Notes under the pieces: model-generated
The model's database searches: none
Told to the model about the DNA's origin: nothing
What the model saw: only the letters and a program-made list of their open reading frames with translations
Position numbers and translations under genes: made by a program
Assembly: GCA_035535055.1 (NCBI GenBank)
Contig: DATLQT010000095.1
Location: 1-50,687, forward strand
Source: UBA6019 sp035535055
GTDB taxonomy: Bacteria; Chloroflexota; Dormibacteria; Dormibacterales; Dormibacteraceae
Direction: 5' to 3'
Length of the DNA: 50,687 bases
Shown here: piece after piece, positions 9,409-17,364 of the stretch
How positions within the stretch are numbered: the first letter of the stretch is position 1
Layout of the letters: each line of letters starts with the position of its first letter

Positions 9409-10131
9409 ATGCGGACTGTGACCGAGCTCGCCCCCGTCAGCCCCGCGGGCACTTCCGGCGGACGCGACTGGGTCGACCTTCTCTTCGGCCGGACGCTGCC
9501 GGCTCTCTTCTTCGGGCTCTTCATCGTCTACGAGCTGCTGGTGACCGGCATCGCCGCCACCCGCCTCAGCCAGCCGGGCGCCGGGGTCGACGACTACCTG
9601 GCCTTCGCCAATCGAGTGTTGAGGCTCACCTTCTTCACCATGCTGGTGGTGCTCTACGTGGTCCGGCTGCAGAGCAAGAAGGCCGATCGCCGGCCGTTCG
9701 TGGTGCTGGTGTCGATGGTGGGGACCTTCTGCGTGCTGCTGACCAGCTACCTGCCCGCGGTACCCCACGGGCCCGGCTTCCTCCTCGCCGGCGACCTCCT
9801 GCTGACGATCGGGATGGCCTGGGCGGTCTGGGGCCTGGCCTACCTGCGCCGTTCCTTTTCCATCCTGCCGGAGGCGAGGCGCCTGGTGACCGGCGGCCCC
9901 TTCGGCCTCTGCCGCAATCCCCTCTACCTGGGCGAGGGGGTGGCCACCATCGGCGTCGTCCTGCCCGGCTTCAGCCCCTGGCACCTGCTCTTGCTGGCCG
10001 TTTTCGTCAGCTCTCAGCTGTTGCGCATCCGGTGGGAGCAGCGGGTCCTCCTCGACGCCTTCGGAGACGAGTACCGGAGCTACCTGGGACGGGTACCGAT
10101 GCTGATCCCCTTCTGGCCGGTCCGGCCCTGA
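9409..10131 (+). CDS. Isoprenylcysteine carboxyl methyltransferase-like membrane protein
   Basis: A 240-residue polytopic protein of the ICMT/PEMT superfamily. Hydrophobic segments lie near 26-46, 70-82, 98-115, 126-145 and 175-200. The conserved C-terminal SAM-binding region has LVTGGPFGLCRNPLYLGE, then RIRWEQRVLLDAFGDEYRSYLGRVPMLIPF. Bacterial members methylate small membrane-associated substrates or lipids, and most have no known substrate. It is divergent from the histidine kinase (45 bp between starts), and its stop overlaps the next gene's proposed CTG start as CTGA. Confidence 0.88.
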   Translation: MRTVTELAPVSPAGTSGGRDWVDLLFGRTLPALFFGLFIVYELLVTGIAATRLSQPGAGVDDYLAFANRVLRLTFFTMLVVLYVVRLQSKKADRRPFVVLVSMVGTFCVLLTSYLPAVPHGPGFLLAGDLLLTIGMAWAVWGLAYLRRSFSILPEARRLVTGGPFGLCRNPLYLGEGVATIGVVLPGFSPWHLLLLAVFVSSQLLRIRWEQRVLLDAFGDEYRSYLGRVPMLIPFWPVRP

Positions 10132-11618
10132 TCACGGCCAAGCTCGGTCCCCGCACGCTGCTCATCGGCGGGGTCTTCGTGGCCATCGTCAGCTCGTTCA
10201 CGAGCACCGTGGTCGACCCCGACTTCTGGTGGCACCTGCGAACCGGGTACTGGATGCTGGCCAATCGCCGGCTGCCCAGCCAGGACCTCTACACGTTTAC
10301 GGTCAGCAACCATTCTTGGATCGACCACGAGTACCTGACCGAGGTGCTGATGGCGTACCTCAACGACTGGGGCGGACTGCTTTTGATCAGCCTCGTCTTC
10401 GGCGCTTTGACCTGGATCGGGTTCTGGTACCTCTACCGGGCCGCCGACGGAGGCCGCCGCCCCTACGTCATCGTCGGCGTCGGACTTGCGCTCGGCGCCC
10501 TTGCCGGGGCGCCGATCTGGGGTCCCCGCGCGCAGATGATCACCTTCACCTTCACCTGCGTCGAGCTCTTCTGGCTGGCGCGCTTCCTGAGCGGCCGAAG
10601 CCGGGCCATCAACTGGCTGCCGCTTTTGATGGTGGCCTGGGCCAACCTCCATGGCGGCTTCGTGATCGCCTTCCCGCTGCTCGGCATCGCGATCGCCGCC
10701 GAGGCGGTGGACTGGCTCCTCGCCACCGACGAGATGCACCGCATGGCCCATTGGCGCCGGATCCGCTCCCTGGTCCGGGTGACCGTGATCTCGCTGGTCG
10801 CCGTGCTGGCAACACCGCACGGGTTGAACGTCTACACCAACCCGTTCGAGACGCTGACCAGCTCGGCGCAGCGACGCTTGATCGTGGAGTGGTTCTCGCC
10901 CGACTTCCACCAGCTGGTGCTGCTGCCCTTCCTGGCCATGATCCTGCTGCTCTTCGGCGGCTTCGCGATCCGCCGCCCAACCACGTACCAGCTCCTGCTG
11001 AGCCTGGCTTCGCTCGGACTGGCGCTTGAATCGGCGCGCAACATCGCCATCTTCGTCGCTGCCTGCACGCCGATCCTGGTCGTCAACTGGTCCGAGGGCT
11101 GGGAGGCACTCCGCGCATCCCGCGGCTGGAACCTCCCCCCCGTCCCGCCCAACCGCTTTTTCGCCGCCGCGACCACCGTCGCGCTGCTGCTGATCACAGG
11201 AGTGGTGGGGTTCCGGGTCGCCTCCGCCCTCGCCCACCAGAGCGCGGATACAGCGAGCACCTTCCCGGTCGGAGCGGCGAACTACCTCGCCGCCCACCCC
11301 GAGATCGGCACCCGGATGTACAACCAATATGGGTGGGGCGGCTACCTCGCCTACCGCTTCTACCCCGACCCCAACCGCCGGGTCTTCATCTTCGGCGAGG
11401 CTTCGGTGATGGGCGATTCCTTTCTCCAGCAATACCAGGACGTCCAGACCCTCCGCTCGGACTGGACCCAGGTGCTCGACCGATACGGCGTCGACTACGT
11501 CGTCTACAACCGGCACGAGGCCTTGACCAACGTGCTCGAGGCGCTGCCCGGCCAGTGGGACTGCTCCGTCTACCAGGACGCCGAGTCCGAGATCTGCGTC
11601 AGGAAAAAACCTTCCTAG
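10128..11618 (+). CDS. Polytopic membrane protein, GT-C glycosyltransferase-like
   Basis: About 496 residues with 10 or more hydrophobic segments and an extracytoplasmic C-terminal region. After the first segment is VDPDFWWHLRTGYWML, an acidic first loop of the kind found in GT-C lipid-linked sugar transferases. The C-terminal part has MYNQYGWGGYLAYRF and VDYVVYNRHEAL, common in uncharacterised GT-C-like proteins. The start is uncertain. An ATG at 10032 would overlap 100 bases of the preceding gene. A CTG at 10128 gives a CTGA overlap matching the other NTGA junctions here, and the first membrane segment follows at once. Its stop shares the palindrome CTAG with the convergent gene. A role in surface glycan synthesis is inferred from the neighbours. 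Confidence 0.75.
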   Translation: MITAKLGPRTLLIGGVFVAIVSSFTSTVVDPDFWWHLRTGYWMLANRRLPSQDLYTFTVSNHSWIDHEYLTEVLMAYLNDWGGLLLISLVFGALTWIGFWYLYRAADGGRRPYVIVGVGLALGALAGAPIWGPRAQMITFTFTCVELFWLARFLSGRSRAINWLPLLMVAWANLHGGFVIAFPLLGIAIAAEAVDWLLATDEMHRMAHWRRIRSLVRVTVISLVAVLATPHGLNVYTNPFETLTSSAQRRLIVEWFSPDFHQLVLLPFLAMILLLFGGFAIRRPTTYQLLLSLASLGLALESARNIAIFVAACTPILVVNWSEGWEALRASRGWNLPPVPPNRFFAAATTVALLLITGVVGFRVASALAHQSADTASTFPVGAANYLAAHPEIGTRMYNQYGWGGYLAYRFYPDPNRRVFIFGEASVMGDSFLQQYQDVQTLRSDWTQVLDRYGVDYVVYNRHEALTNVLEALPGQWDCSVYQDAESEICVRKKPS

Positions 11619-13198
11619 TAGACCTGGAAGACCTCGGTGCCGCCTGAGGAGAAGACCGGTGGGCCCAGGGATGAGGGGGGCGCCACGGTGGTGTCGGCAG
11701 ACGACCAGATCACGTAGCGGACGTCGTTGGCGGCTATGAACGCCGGCAGGTCGGCCCGGCCGTGGAGGAGGTCATTCGCCTCCTGGACCTTGGCCGGCCA
11801 GTTGAAGGTCTCGCTGTACTGGCCGGTGTAGGTGGTGTCCGAGGTGTATGCGGGCACGAAGAGACCCAGCCGGTCCGAGGTGAGGACTACGCCTACCGGC
11901 CGCGGAGAGAGCCATTGCAGCGCCTGGTAGTCGCCGGTCGACACCGAGTAGATGGGGTTCGTCGCGACCAGCAGGGGGCCGATCAAAAGGAAGGTCGAGC
12001 CGACCGCTGCATAGGCGCAGTAGCTGAACGGGACCAGCCGTCGCGCGCGCTCTCGCAGACGAGGGACCACCACCTGGTACATCCCCTCGGCCGCCATCAC
12101 CACCAGCGGCAGGTAGATGCCGTCGAAAAAACGCCGGCGAAGGTTGCCGGCAGGCGTCGGAGCCCAGAGGATCAGCCCTAGCAGCACAAGCCAGGCGAGA
12201 AGGAAGACGTCACGCCTCGATCGCCGGCGGAGCATGCGGGGCAGGGCCATGGCCGCCAGCAGCAGCTGCGGTGCCAGGGCGAGGCTCAGGCTCAGCAGGT
12301 CGGGGGCGAAGTTGTTCCGCCACTGGCCGCTCCAGCGAGAGACTTCGGGGTTGTTTAGCTGGACGTAGGAATAGATCACGTAGGGCGCGACCATCGCCAG
12401 GGCGATCGCGACCGCCAGGTAGCCGCGAGGGCCAACCCGCCGGTAGAGGACGGCCGCCACCACCGCCGCGCCGACCAGAATCGGCATCTGGGCGTGGATC
12501 GACGCCTCGCCGAGCCAAGCCAGCCCGGCGACGAATCCCAGCTTGAGGCTGCCCCGCTCTGCCGCCTTCAGCGTCCACACCGCGCCCAGTGCCTGGAAGG
12601 CGGCCGCCCAGGCGAAGTGAGGCAGGGCGAGGATCGAATAGAAAGCGCTCAATTCCGGCATCCGCCAGTCGAGGGTGTCCGTCTGCTGGCCGAAGAAGAC
12701 CGGCTTGCCGATCGCCTGGACGACGTAGCCGAGGCCGAGACCGATGGCCAGGAAGACGAGTGCCCAGCGCCGGGCCGTCTCGCCCTCGACGAAGTAGTCG
12801 ATGAACACCTTGGCGGCGTAGAGGAGGAAGACGGCGCCGGCGAACATCGCCAGGTGGAAGGTGAGGAGCAGGTTCAGGTGGAGGAGCCCGGCCAGGTGCC
12901 CGAGCACTATCCAGTAGACGAAGAAGTAGACCGGCTGGCTTGGCTCGGTGGTGTAGCGGTTGGTCCACTGCCAGGCGCCGTCGAGGCCGCCCCGCATCTT
13001 GGCGAGATAGGTGTTGGCGTCGTCGCCGAGAAAGAAGAAGCCCATGAAGACGCGGCCCGGCGGCTGCGCGAGGTGGCCGTATAAGTAGGGCAGCAGGGTG
13101 ATCACCGCCAGGCCTAGCCCGAGCCAGAGCCAGAGCGGCGGCAGCCGGCGGGCCACGGCCCTCGAGCGAACGGTCAGGGGGGGAGCGCTAGCGGCCAT
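11615..13198 (-). CDS. Polytopic membrane protein, GT-C glycosyltransferase-like
   Basis: 527 residues with about 11 hydrophobic segments. After the first segment (22-40) is FMGFFFLGDDANTYLAKMRGG. The acidic DD in the first outer loop suits a GT-C enzyme using a polyprenyl-phosphate sugar. The soluble C-terminus ends ANDVRYVIWSSADT... It starts at ATG 13198, overlapping the stop of the polyprenol-phosphate sugar synthase gene by 11 bp, so the two are probably coupled and the synthase may make the donor for this enzyme. A decayed relative lies at 45933-46922. No family name is assigned with certainty. Confidence 0.78.
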   Translation of the reverse strand: MAASAPPLTVRSRAVARRLPPLWLWLGLGLAVITLLPYLYGHLAQPPGRVFMGFFFLGDDANTYLAKMRGGLDGAWQWTNRYTTEPSQPVYFFVYWIVLGHLAGLLHLNLLLTFHLAMFAGAVFLLYAAKVFIDYFVEGETARRWALVFLAIGLGLGYVVQAIGKPVFFGQQTDTLDWRMPELSAFYSILALPHFAWAAAFQALGAVWTLKAAERGSLKLGFVAGLAWLGEASIHAQMPILVGAAVVAAVLYRRVGPRGYLAVAIALAMVAPYVIYSYVQLNNPEVSRWSGQWRNNFAPDLLSLSLALAPQLLLAAMALPRMLRRRSRRDVFLLAWLVLLGLILWAPTPAGNLRRRFFDGIYLPLVVMAAEGMYQVVVPRLRERARRLVPFSYCAYAAVGSTFLLIGPLLVATNPIYSVSTGDYQALQWLSPRPVGVVLTSDRLGLFVPAYTSDTTYTGQYSETFNWPAKVQEANDLLHGRADLPAFIAANDVRYVIWSSADTTVAPPSSLGPPVFSSGGTEVFQVY

Positions 13199-13895
13199 TC
13201 CAGAGGCGAAGTCTGGCGACACTGACGAGGTCTGTGAAGATCTCACCTCGCGTGACCTTGGAGACGCCGGCGACCCGGTCCTCGAAAACGATCGGGACCT
13301 CCACCACCGCGAAGCCGGCGCGGATGGCCAGGAAGACCATCTCGATCTGGAACGAGTATCCCTCCGAGATGACTCGGTCGAGCCCGATCCTCTCCAGCAC
13401 CTCCCGGGTGTAGCAGCGGAAACCGGAGGTGCAATCGTGGATGCCCAGGCCGAGCAGGGTCCGGCAGTAGAGGTTGGCGCCCCAGCTGAGCAGCTTGCGG
13501 TAAAGGCCCCAACCCACCACCGAGCCGTCCTGGACGTAGCGGGAGCCGAGCCCCAGGCCGCCGCCGGAGCGGGCGGCGTCGATGATCGCCGGCAGGTGCT
13601 CGACCCGGTGCGAGCCGTCGGCGTCCATCTCGACCAGGAGGTCGTACCCGCGCTCGAGCCCGAGCCGGAAGGCGGCGACGTAGGCGCTTCCAAGGCCGAG
13701 CTTGGCGGGCCGGTGCAGCACGTCCATCCCCTTGTCAGCCGACGCCAATCCATCGGCGAGCGGGCCCGTCCCGTCGGGCGAGTTGTCGTCTACGACGAGC
13801 ACGTCGTGACCCAGGGCGCGGACCTCGGTGACCATCCGCTCCAGGTTTTCGCGCTCGTTGAAGGTCGGGAAGACAACCAGGACCCGCTCGCTCAC
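13188..13895 (-). CDS. Polyprenol monophosphomannose synthase (GT2, DPM1-like)
   Basis: A 235-residue GT2 enzyme without membrane segments. VVFPTFNERENLERMV at the N-terminus, VDDNSPDGTG, the DxD-containing LLVEMDADGSH and the C-terminal VPIVFEDRVAGVSKV are the signature of dolichol/polyprenol-phosphate mannose synthases (Dpm1/Ppm1 type). It would transfer mannose from GDP-mannose to polyprenyl phosphate at the cytoplasmic face. The GTG start overlaps the previous stop as GTGA, and the end overlaps the GT-C-like gene, so three consecutive genes are coupled. The sugar could be one other than mannose. Confidence 0.88.
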   Translation of the reverse strand: MSERVLVVFPTFNERENLERMVTEVRALGHDVLVVDDNSPDGTGPLADGLASADKGMDVLHRPAKLGLGSAYVAAFRLGLERGYDLLVEMDADGSHRVEHLPAIIDAARSGGGLGLGSRYVQDGSVVGWGLYRKLLSWGANLYCRTLLGLGIHDCTSGFRCYTREVLERIGLDRVISEGYSFQIEMVFLAIRAGFAVVEVPIVFEDRVAGVSKVTRGEIFTDLVSVARLRLWNGR

Positions 13896-14611
13896 CGGAG
13901 GAACCGGATCTTGAAGATGTCCAGCAGAGCCTCGGTCGAGTGCTGGAAGGGGGAGATCCGGCTGGGGACCGAGTCGAACCAGCGCACCGGTACCTCCACG
14001 ATCCGGCGGCCGGCGCGGCGGGCTCGGTAGAGCACCTCGACGTCGAAGGCCACATTGCCCCGCAGCTTCATGGCCGCGAAGACCTCACGGGCAAGCGATC
14101 CCCGCCAGAGCTTGAAGCCGCACTGGGTGTCCCAGAATCCGGGCAGGACCACCAACTGGACCAGGAGGTTGAACACTTTGCCCATCAGGACCCGATGGAA
14201 GGGCTGGGAGACCACCACCTCGGAGCCGCGTTTGGCGCGGGAGCCGATGGCGACGTCGTAGCCGTCGTCGAGGGCGGCGAGCAGCTTGCCCAGCTCGTCG
14301 ATGGGCGTCGACAGGTCGGCGTCGGAGATCAGCACGAGGGGAGCCCGGCTGGCCGCAACGCCGGCGGCCACCGCCCTGGCCTTGCCCCCGTTCGGCTGGA
14401 GGTCGATGCCGCGCACATGATCGGGGTCGAGCGCCTGCTCGGCCCCGATGAGGTCCATGGTCCCGTCAACGCTGCCATCGTTGACGATGAGCAATTCCCA
14501 GCTCGAGCCGAGGGAGTTCAGGTAGGCCTTGACGACCACGAGCGTCTCCGGCAGGCGCGCGCTCTCGTTGTAGGCCGGGATCACGACGCTGAGCTCGGGA
14601 TCGGCGGCCAC
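13892..14611 (-). CDS. GT2 glycosyltransferase, dolichyl-phosphate glucose synthase (Alg5)-like
   Basis: A 239-residue GT2 protein. LSVVIPAYNESARLPETL, LIVNDGSVDGT, the DxD-type LISDADLSTP and FWDTQCGFKLWRG are characteristic of Alg5-like polyprenyl-phosphate glucose synthases. It probably glycosylates polyprenyl phosphate with a UDP-hexose, supplying a lipid-linked donor for the GT-C-like proteins. The GTG start lies 27 bp after the WecG/TagA gene. Donor and acceptor are inferred from the family. Confidence 0.85.
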   Translation of the reverse strand: MAADPELSVVIPAYNESARLPETLVVVKAYLNSLGSSWELLIVNDGSVDGTMDLIGAEQALDPDHVRGIDLQPNGGKARAVAAGVAASRAPLVLISDADLSTPIDELGKLLAALDDGYDVAIGSRAKRGSEVVVSQPFHRVLMGKVFNLLVQLVVLPGFWDTQCGFKLWRGSLAREVFAAMKLRGNVAFDVEVLYRARRAGRRIVEVPVRWFDSVPSRISPFQHSTEALLDIFKIRFLR

Positions 14612-14638
14612 GGGTCGAAAGCATATCGGGGGGCGCTT

Positions 14639-15385
14639 TCAGCCCCGGGCGCGGAGGACCTCCACCGCGAAGGCGGGAAGCGCCGCCATGCGCCTCGCCC
14701 GCCAGGGCTGCCGGAGCAGCCTGTATGCCCACTCGAGGCCCGCCCGCCGCATCCAGGCGGGTGCCCGCCGGACCCTCCCCGACAGGTAGTCGAAGGCGCC
14801 GCCGACCCCGATCCCGACGCAGGACGGGAGGCGGGATCGGTTGCGGTCGATCCAGAACTCCTGGCGAGGGTGCCCATAGGCCACGAGGAGCACGTCGGGC
14901 CGGGCGGCCGTGATCAGCCGGAGGCTTTCGGCGTCTCCTTCCGGCCCGGCAGCGCCGGCGTGGCAGCCGGCGACGACCAGTCCTGGATGCCGGCGGCGGA
15001 GGATCCCGGCGACCTCGTCGGCCACCCCGGGCGCAGCACCGAGCAGGAAGAGCCGCCAGCCGCGCTCAACGGCGCGGGCGGCCAGCGGGTCGATGAGATC
15101 GCTCCCGGTGACCCGGCCGGGGAGCGGGTTGCCAAGCCGCCGCGCTGCCCAGGTGACGCCCCAGCCGTCAGGGAGGCAGAGGTCGGCCGACTCCAGGACC
15201 CGGGCGAAGTCCCGGTCGCGACGCGCGCGCATGATGAACTCCGGATTGACGGTCGCCACCAGGTGCTGGCCGCCCGCCTCGAGCAGCTCGCCGATTCGGT
15301 CCAGCGCCTGTTCTGCGTCGACAGCGTCGACACGCACGCCGAGGACCCGGGTCGAGGCTCTTCTCATCTGTCGCTGAATTATCAT
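14639..15385 (-). CDS. WecG/TagA/CpsF family glycosyltransferase
   Basis: A 248-residue GT26-family enzyme. TVNPEFIMRARRDRDFARVL, ADLCLPDGWGVTWAARRLG and the C-terminal VLLVAYGHPRQEFWIDRN are family hallmarks. Members add ManNAc(A) or another sugar to GlcNAc-PP-undecaprenyl (TagA in wall teichoic acid, WecG in ECA). The TagO/WecA-like gene at 29360-30493 could supply that lipid. The ATG at 15385 leaves almost no room to the divergent gene; the ATG at 15367 is an alternative start. Confidence 0.9.
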   Translation of the reverse strand: MIIQRQMRRASTRVLGVRVDAVDAEQALDRIGELLEAGGQHLVATVNPEFIMRARRDRDFARVLESADLCLPDGWGVTWAARRLGNPLPGRVTGSDLIDPLAARAVERGWRLFLLGAAPGVADEVAGILRRRHPGLVVAGCHAGAAGPEGDAESLRLITAARPDVLLVAYGHPRQEFWIDRNRSRLPSCVGIGVGGAFDYLSGRVRRAPAWMRRAGLEWAYRLLRQPWRARRMAALPAFAVEVLRARG

Positions 15386-15393
15386 TTCCCGCT

Positions 15394-16353
15394 CTGCCCA
15401 GCCACCTCCTCGTCGACCTCCGAACAGTGGACCCGGCGCGGCCCGACGCCGCCGGCGAATACGCCCTCCAGCTGACCGAAGCCCTTGCCGGCCTGGCGGC
15501 CCACGCCGACCTCACCGTCATCCAGCCCGGCTTCCGCGGGTCGGCTCCCGCAGCGGACATCCTTCTCCTGCCCGCCGGCGGCCAGCCCCAACCCGGCTAC
15601 CGCTGCTTCAGCTGGCTCCACGACCTCGCACCATTGCGGGGCGGCCTCGGCGGGTTCCGCGCCCGCTTCCGCTCGGCCTTCTCCGCCAGTCGCTCCGACC
15701 TGGTCTTGGCGCCCTCGGAGGCTGTCGCCGAGGCGCTCCGCCGCTACCTTCGGGTGCCGCCCTCCCGGCTCGCCGTCGTGAAGCCGGGACTCGGTCCCGG
15801 CCACGCGCGCACCTCGCGAGAGGATGCCGCCGCCGCCGCGGCGATCCACAACCTGCCCGAGCGCTATCTCCTGGCCTTCGGCGACGAAGGCATCGCCCGC
15901 CGGGCTTGGGCCGCGGCTGAGAGGCCGGCCTCCGGCGCCGGCCTGGTCCTGGCCGAGGCTCTAGCGGCAGGCCGCGAGACCCTTCCAGCGCTGCTCAGCG
16001 GGGCGGTCGGCGTGCTGCTCGCCGAACCCCTGAACGGGAATCCGATGCGGGCGCTGCAGGCGATGGCCTGCGGGTCGCCGCCGATTGTGCCCGACGACGG
16101 GGCCTTCCCCGAGGTCGTCCGCGACGGCGGCCTGACCGTCCGCACCGGCCATCCCGAGGATTGGGCGGAGGCGATCTCGGCGCTTTTCCGAAGCCGGCTC
16201 CTGCGGGCCCAGCTCTCCGGCCAGGGCCGGCAGCTGGCGGCCGAACTTACCGCTGCCCGGGCCGCTCGCAAAGTGCTCGAGCTAGTCGAGGCCGGTACGC
16301 GAGTGGCTGAAGACCAGCGGGTAGACCCGGGGGACCTGGATCGGACTGACTGA
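15394..16353 (+). CDS. GT4-like protein with degenerate active site
   Basis: About 319 residues, shorter than the usual ~370. The GT4 N-terminal strand HLLVDLRTV and WLHDLAPL, LVLAPSEAVAEAL are recognisable, but the donor half is shortened. The EX7E motif, intact as YEGFGLPVLEAM in the neighbour, reads PLNGNPMRALQAM here, so both glutamates are replaced (Asn, Gln). The protein is probably not a normal retaining glycosyltransferase; a regulatory or binding role, or early decay, is possible. The first conventional start (GTG 15427) would cut into the first strand, and upstream in frame only a CTG at 15394 is available. The 3' end overlaps the deacetylase gene by 72 bp on the opposite strand. 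Confidence 0.7.
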   Translation: MPSHLLVDLRTVDPARPDAAGEYALQLTEALAGLAAHADLTVIQPGFRGSAPAADILLLPAGGQPQPGYRCFSWLHDLAPLRGGLGGFRARFRSAFSASRSDLVLAPSEAVAEALRRYLRVPPSRLAVVKPGLGPGHARTSREDAAAAAAIHNLPERYLLAFGDEGIARRAWAAAERPASGAGLVLAEALAAGRETLPALLSGAVGVLLAEPLNGNPMRALQAMACGSPPIVPDDGAFPEVVRDGGLTVRTGHPEDWAEAISALFRSRLLRAQLSGQGRQLAAELTAARAARKVLELVEAGTRVAEDQRVDPGDLDRTD

Positions 16354-17301
16354 GACCGGCGGTTGCCCCTGCTCGAACTGGGACAGACCCTGAGCGAAGA
16401 TCTCCAGTGACTCGCTGCCGGAGACCCGGACCCGGCTCCACGCGAAGCGATCGGAAATCGAGTGGACGGCGCCCGATTGGGTCGTGGTCGCGCTCTGGAA
16501 GCCGGCCGCCTGGACCGCCGCGATCACCCTCGCGTCGAACCGACCGGAGGGGTAGCAGAAGTCCTCCACCGGGTGTCCGAGCAGGACCTCGAGCGAGGTC
16601 TTGGAGCCCTTCACCTCGTAGACGAGGCCTGCCGCGCTGGTGCGGGTGAGGTCGACGTGGTCGACTGTGTGGGCGCCGATCTCGATCCCATACGCGTCCA
16701 GCTCCCTGAGCTGAGCCACCGAGAGATTCGACGATCGCCCGACGAAGCCGCTCACCACGTAGGCCACTGCGCGGAAGTGGTGCTCCTTGAGGACTGGAAA
16801 GGCATCGGTGTAAAAGTCCTCGTAGCCGTCGTCGAAGCTGAGCACGACCGGCCGATCGGGGAGGGTCCGGAGGCCGGCCAGGTACTCCCGCAGCTCGACC
16901 AGCGTGATCGGGTGGTAGCCGTTGCGGTCGAGGTAATCCATCTGCTGTCGGAAGTCGGCCGGCGAGGTGGATAGACCCCAGCCGATCCAGTCGGCGCCGG
17001 GATCGGGCGGGGTACGGATGTAGTGGTACATGAGGATCGGGACCTTGACCTGTACGCGGCCGGTCGGCACCACCGCCAGCCTGGCGCCAGGTGGCAGGAC
17101 CTCCCAGGCCGGCAGGATCTTCGGTATCGCCCCGAGGTGGCGGACCGGCAGCTGGGCAGGCGCCCATGCAGCCAGCTCCGCGCGGGCAGAGAAGCTCCCG
17201 ATCGACGATCCTTGGAGAGCGGCGAGCCACGCGACCGTCGCCACCATGGCGACCACCGCGAGCGCACCCGCCCGCCCTCCTCGGGGGCGCGGCTCGTTCA
17301 C
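16282..17301 (-). CDS. Polysaccharide deacetylase (NodB/CE4), membrane-anchored
   Basis: A 339-residue protein with one N-terminal hydrophobic segment (about 12-29, signal anchor) and an extracytoplasmic CE4 domain. Motif 1 is VVLSFDDGYEDF, motif 2 HTVDHVDL supplies the metal histidines, and motif 3 is CYPSGRFD. PILMYHYI precedes the domain, as in many Gram-positive deacetylases. It would remove acetyl groups from GlcNAc-type polymers such as peptidoglycan or exopolysaccharide. The start is GTG 17301, divergent from the GT4 gene at 17365. Its coding end overlaps the convergent GT4-like gene by 72 bp. Confidence 0.92.
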   Translation of the reverse strand: MNEPRPRGGRAGALAVVAMVATVAWLAALQGSSIGSFSARAELAAWAPAQLPVRHLGAIPKILPAWEVLPPGARLAVVPTGRVQVKVPILMYHYIRTPPDPGADWIGWGLSTSPADFRQQMDYLDRNGYHPITLVELREYLAGLRTLPDRPVVLSFDDGYEDFYTDAFPVLKEHHFRAVAYVVSGFVGRSSNLSVAQLRELDAYGIEIGAHTVDHVDLTRTSAAGLVYEVKGSKTSLEVLLGHPVEDFCYPSGRFDARVIAAVQAAGFQSATTTQSGAVHSISDRFAWSRVRVSGSESLEIFAQGLSQFEQGQPPVSVSPIQVPRVYPLVFSHSRTGLD

Positions 17302-17364
17302 CGAAAAAGGAGCCTGTCAGAAACGGCCAGCGAATCGCCGACAGTGGGGCTAAAGAACGGGAAA

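Noticed and set aside
13199..13753. N-terminal extension of the membrane protein at 11615-13198
   Set aside because: The extra 185 codons are antisense-like sequence over the GT2 synthase gene; the membrane protein starts naturally at ATG 13198.
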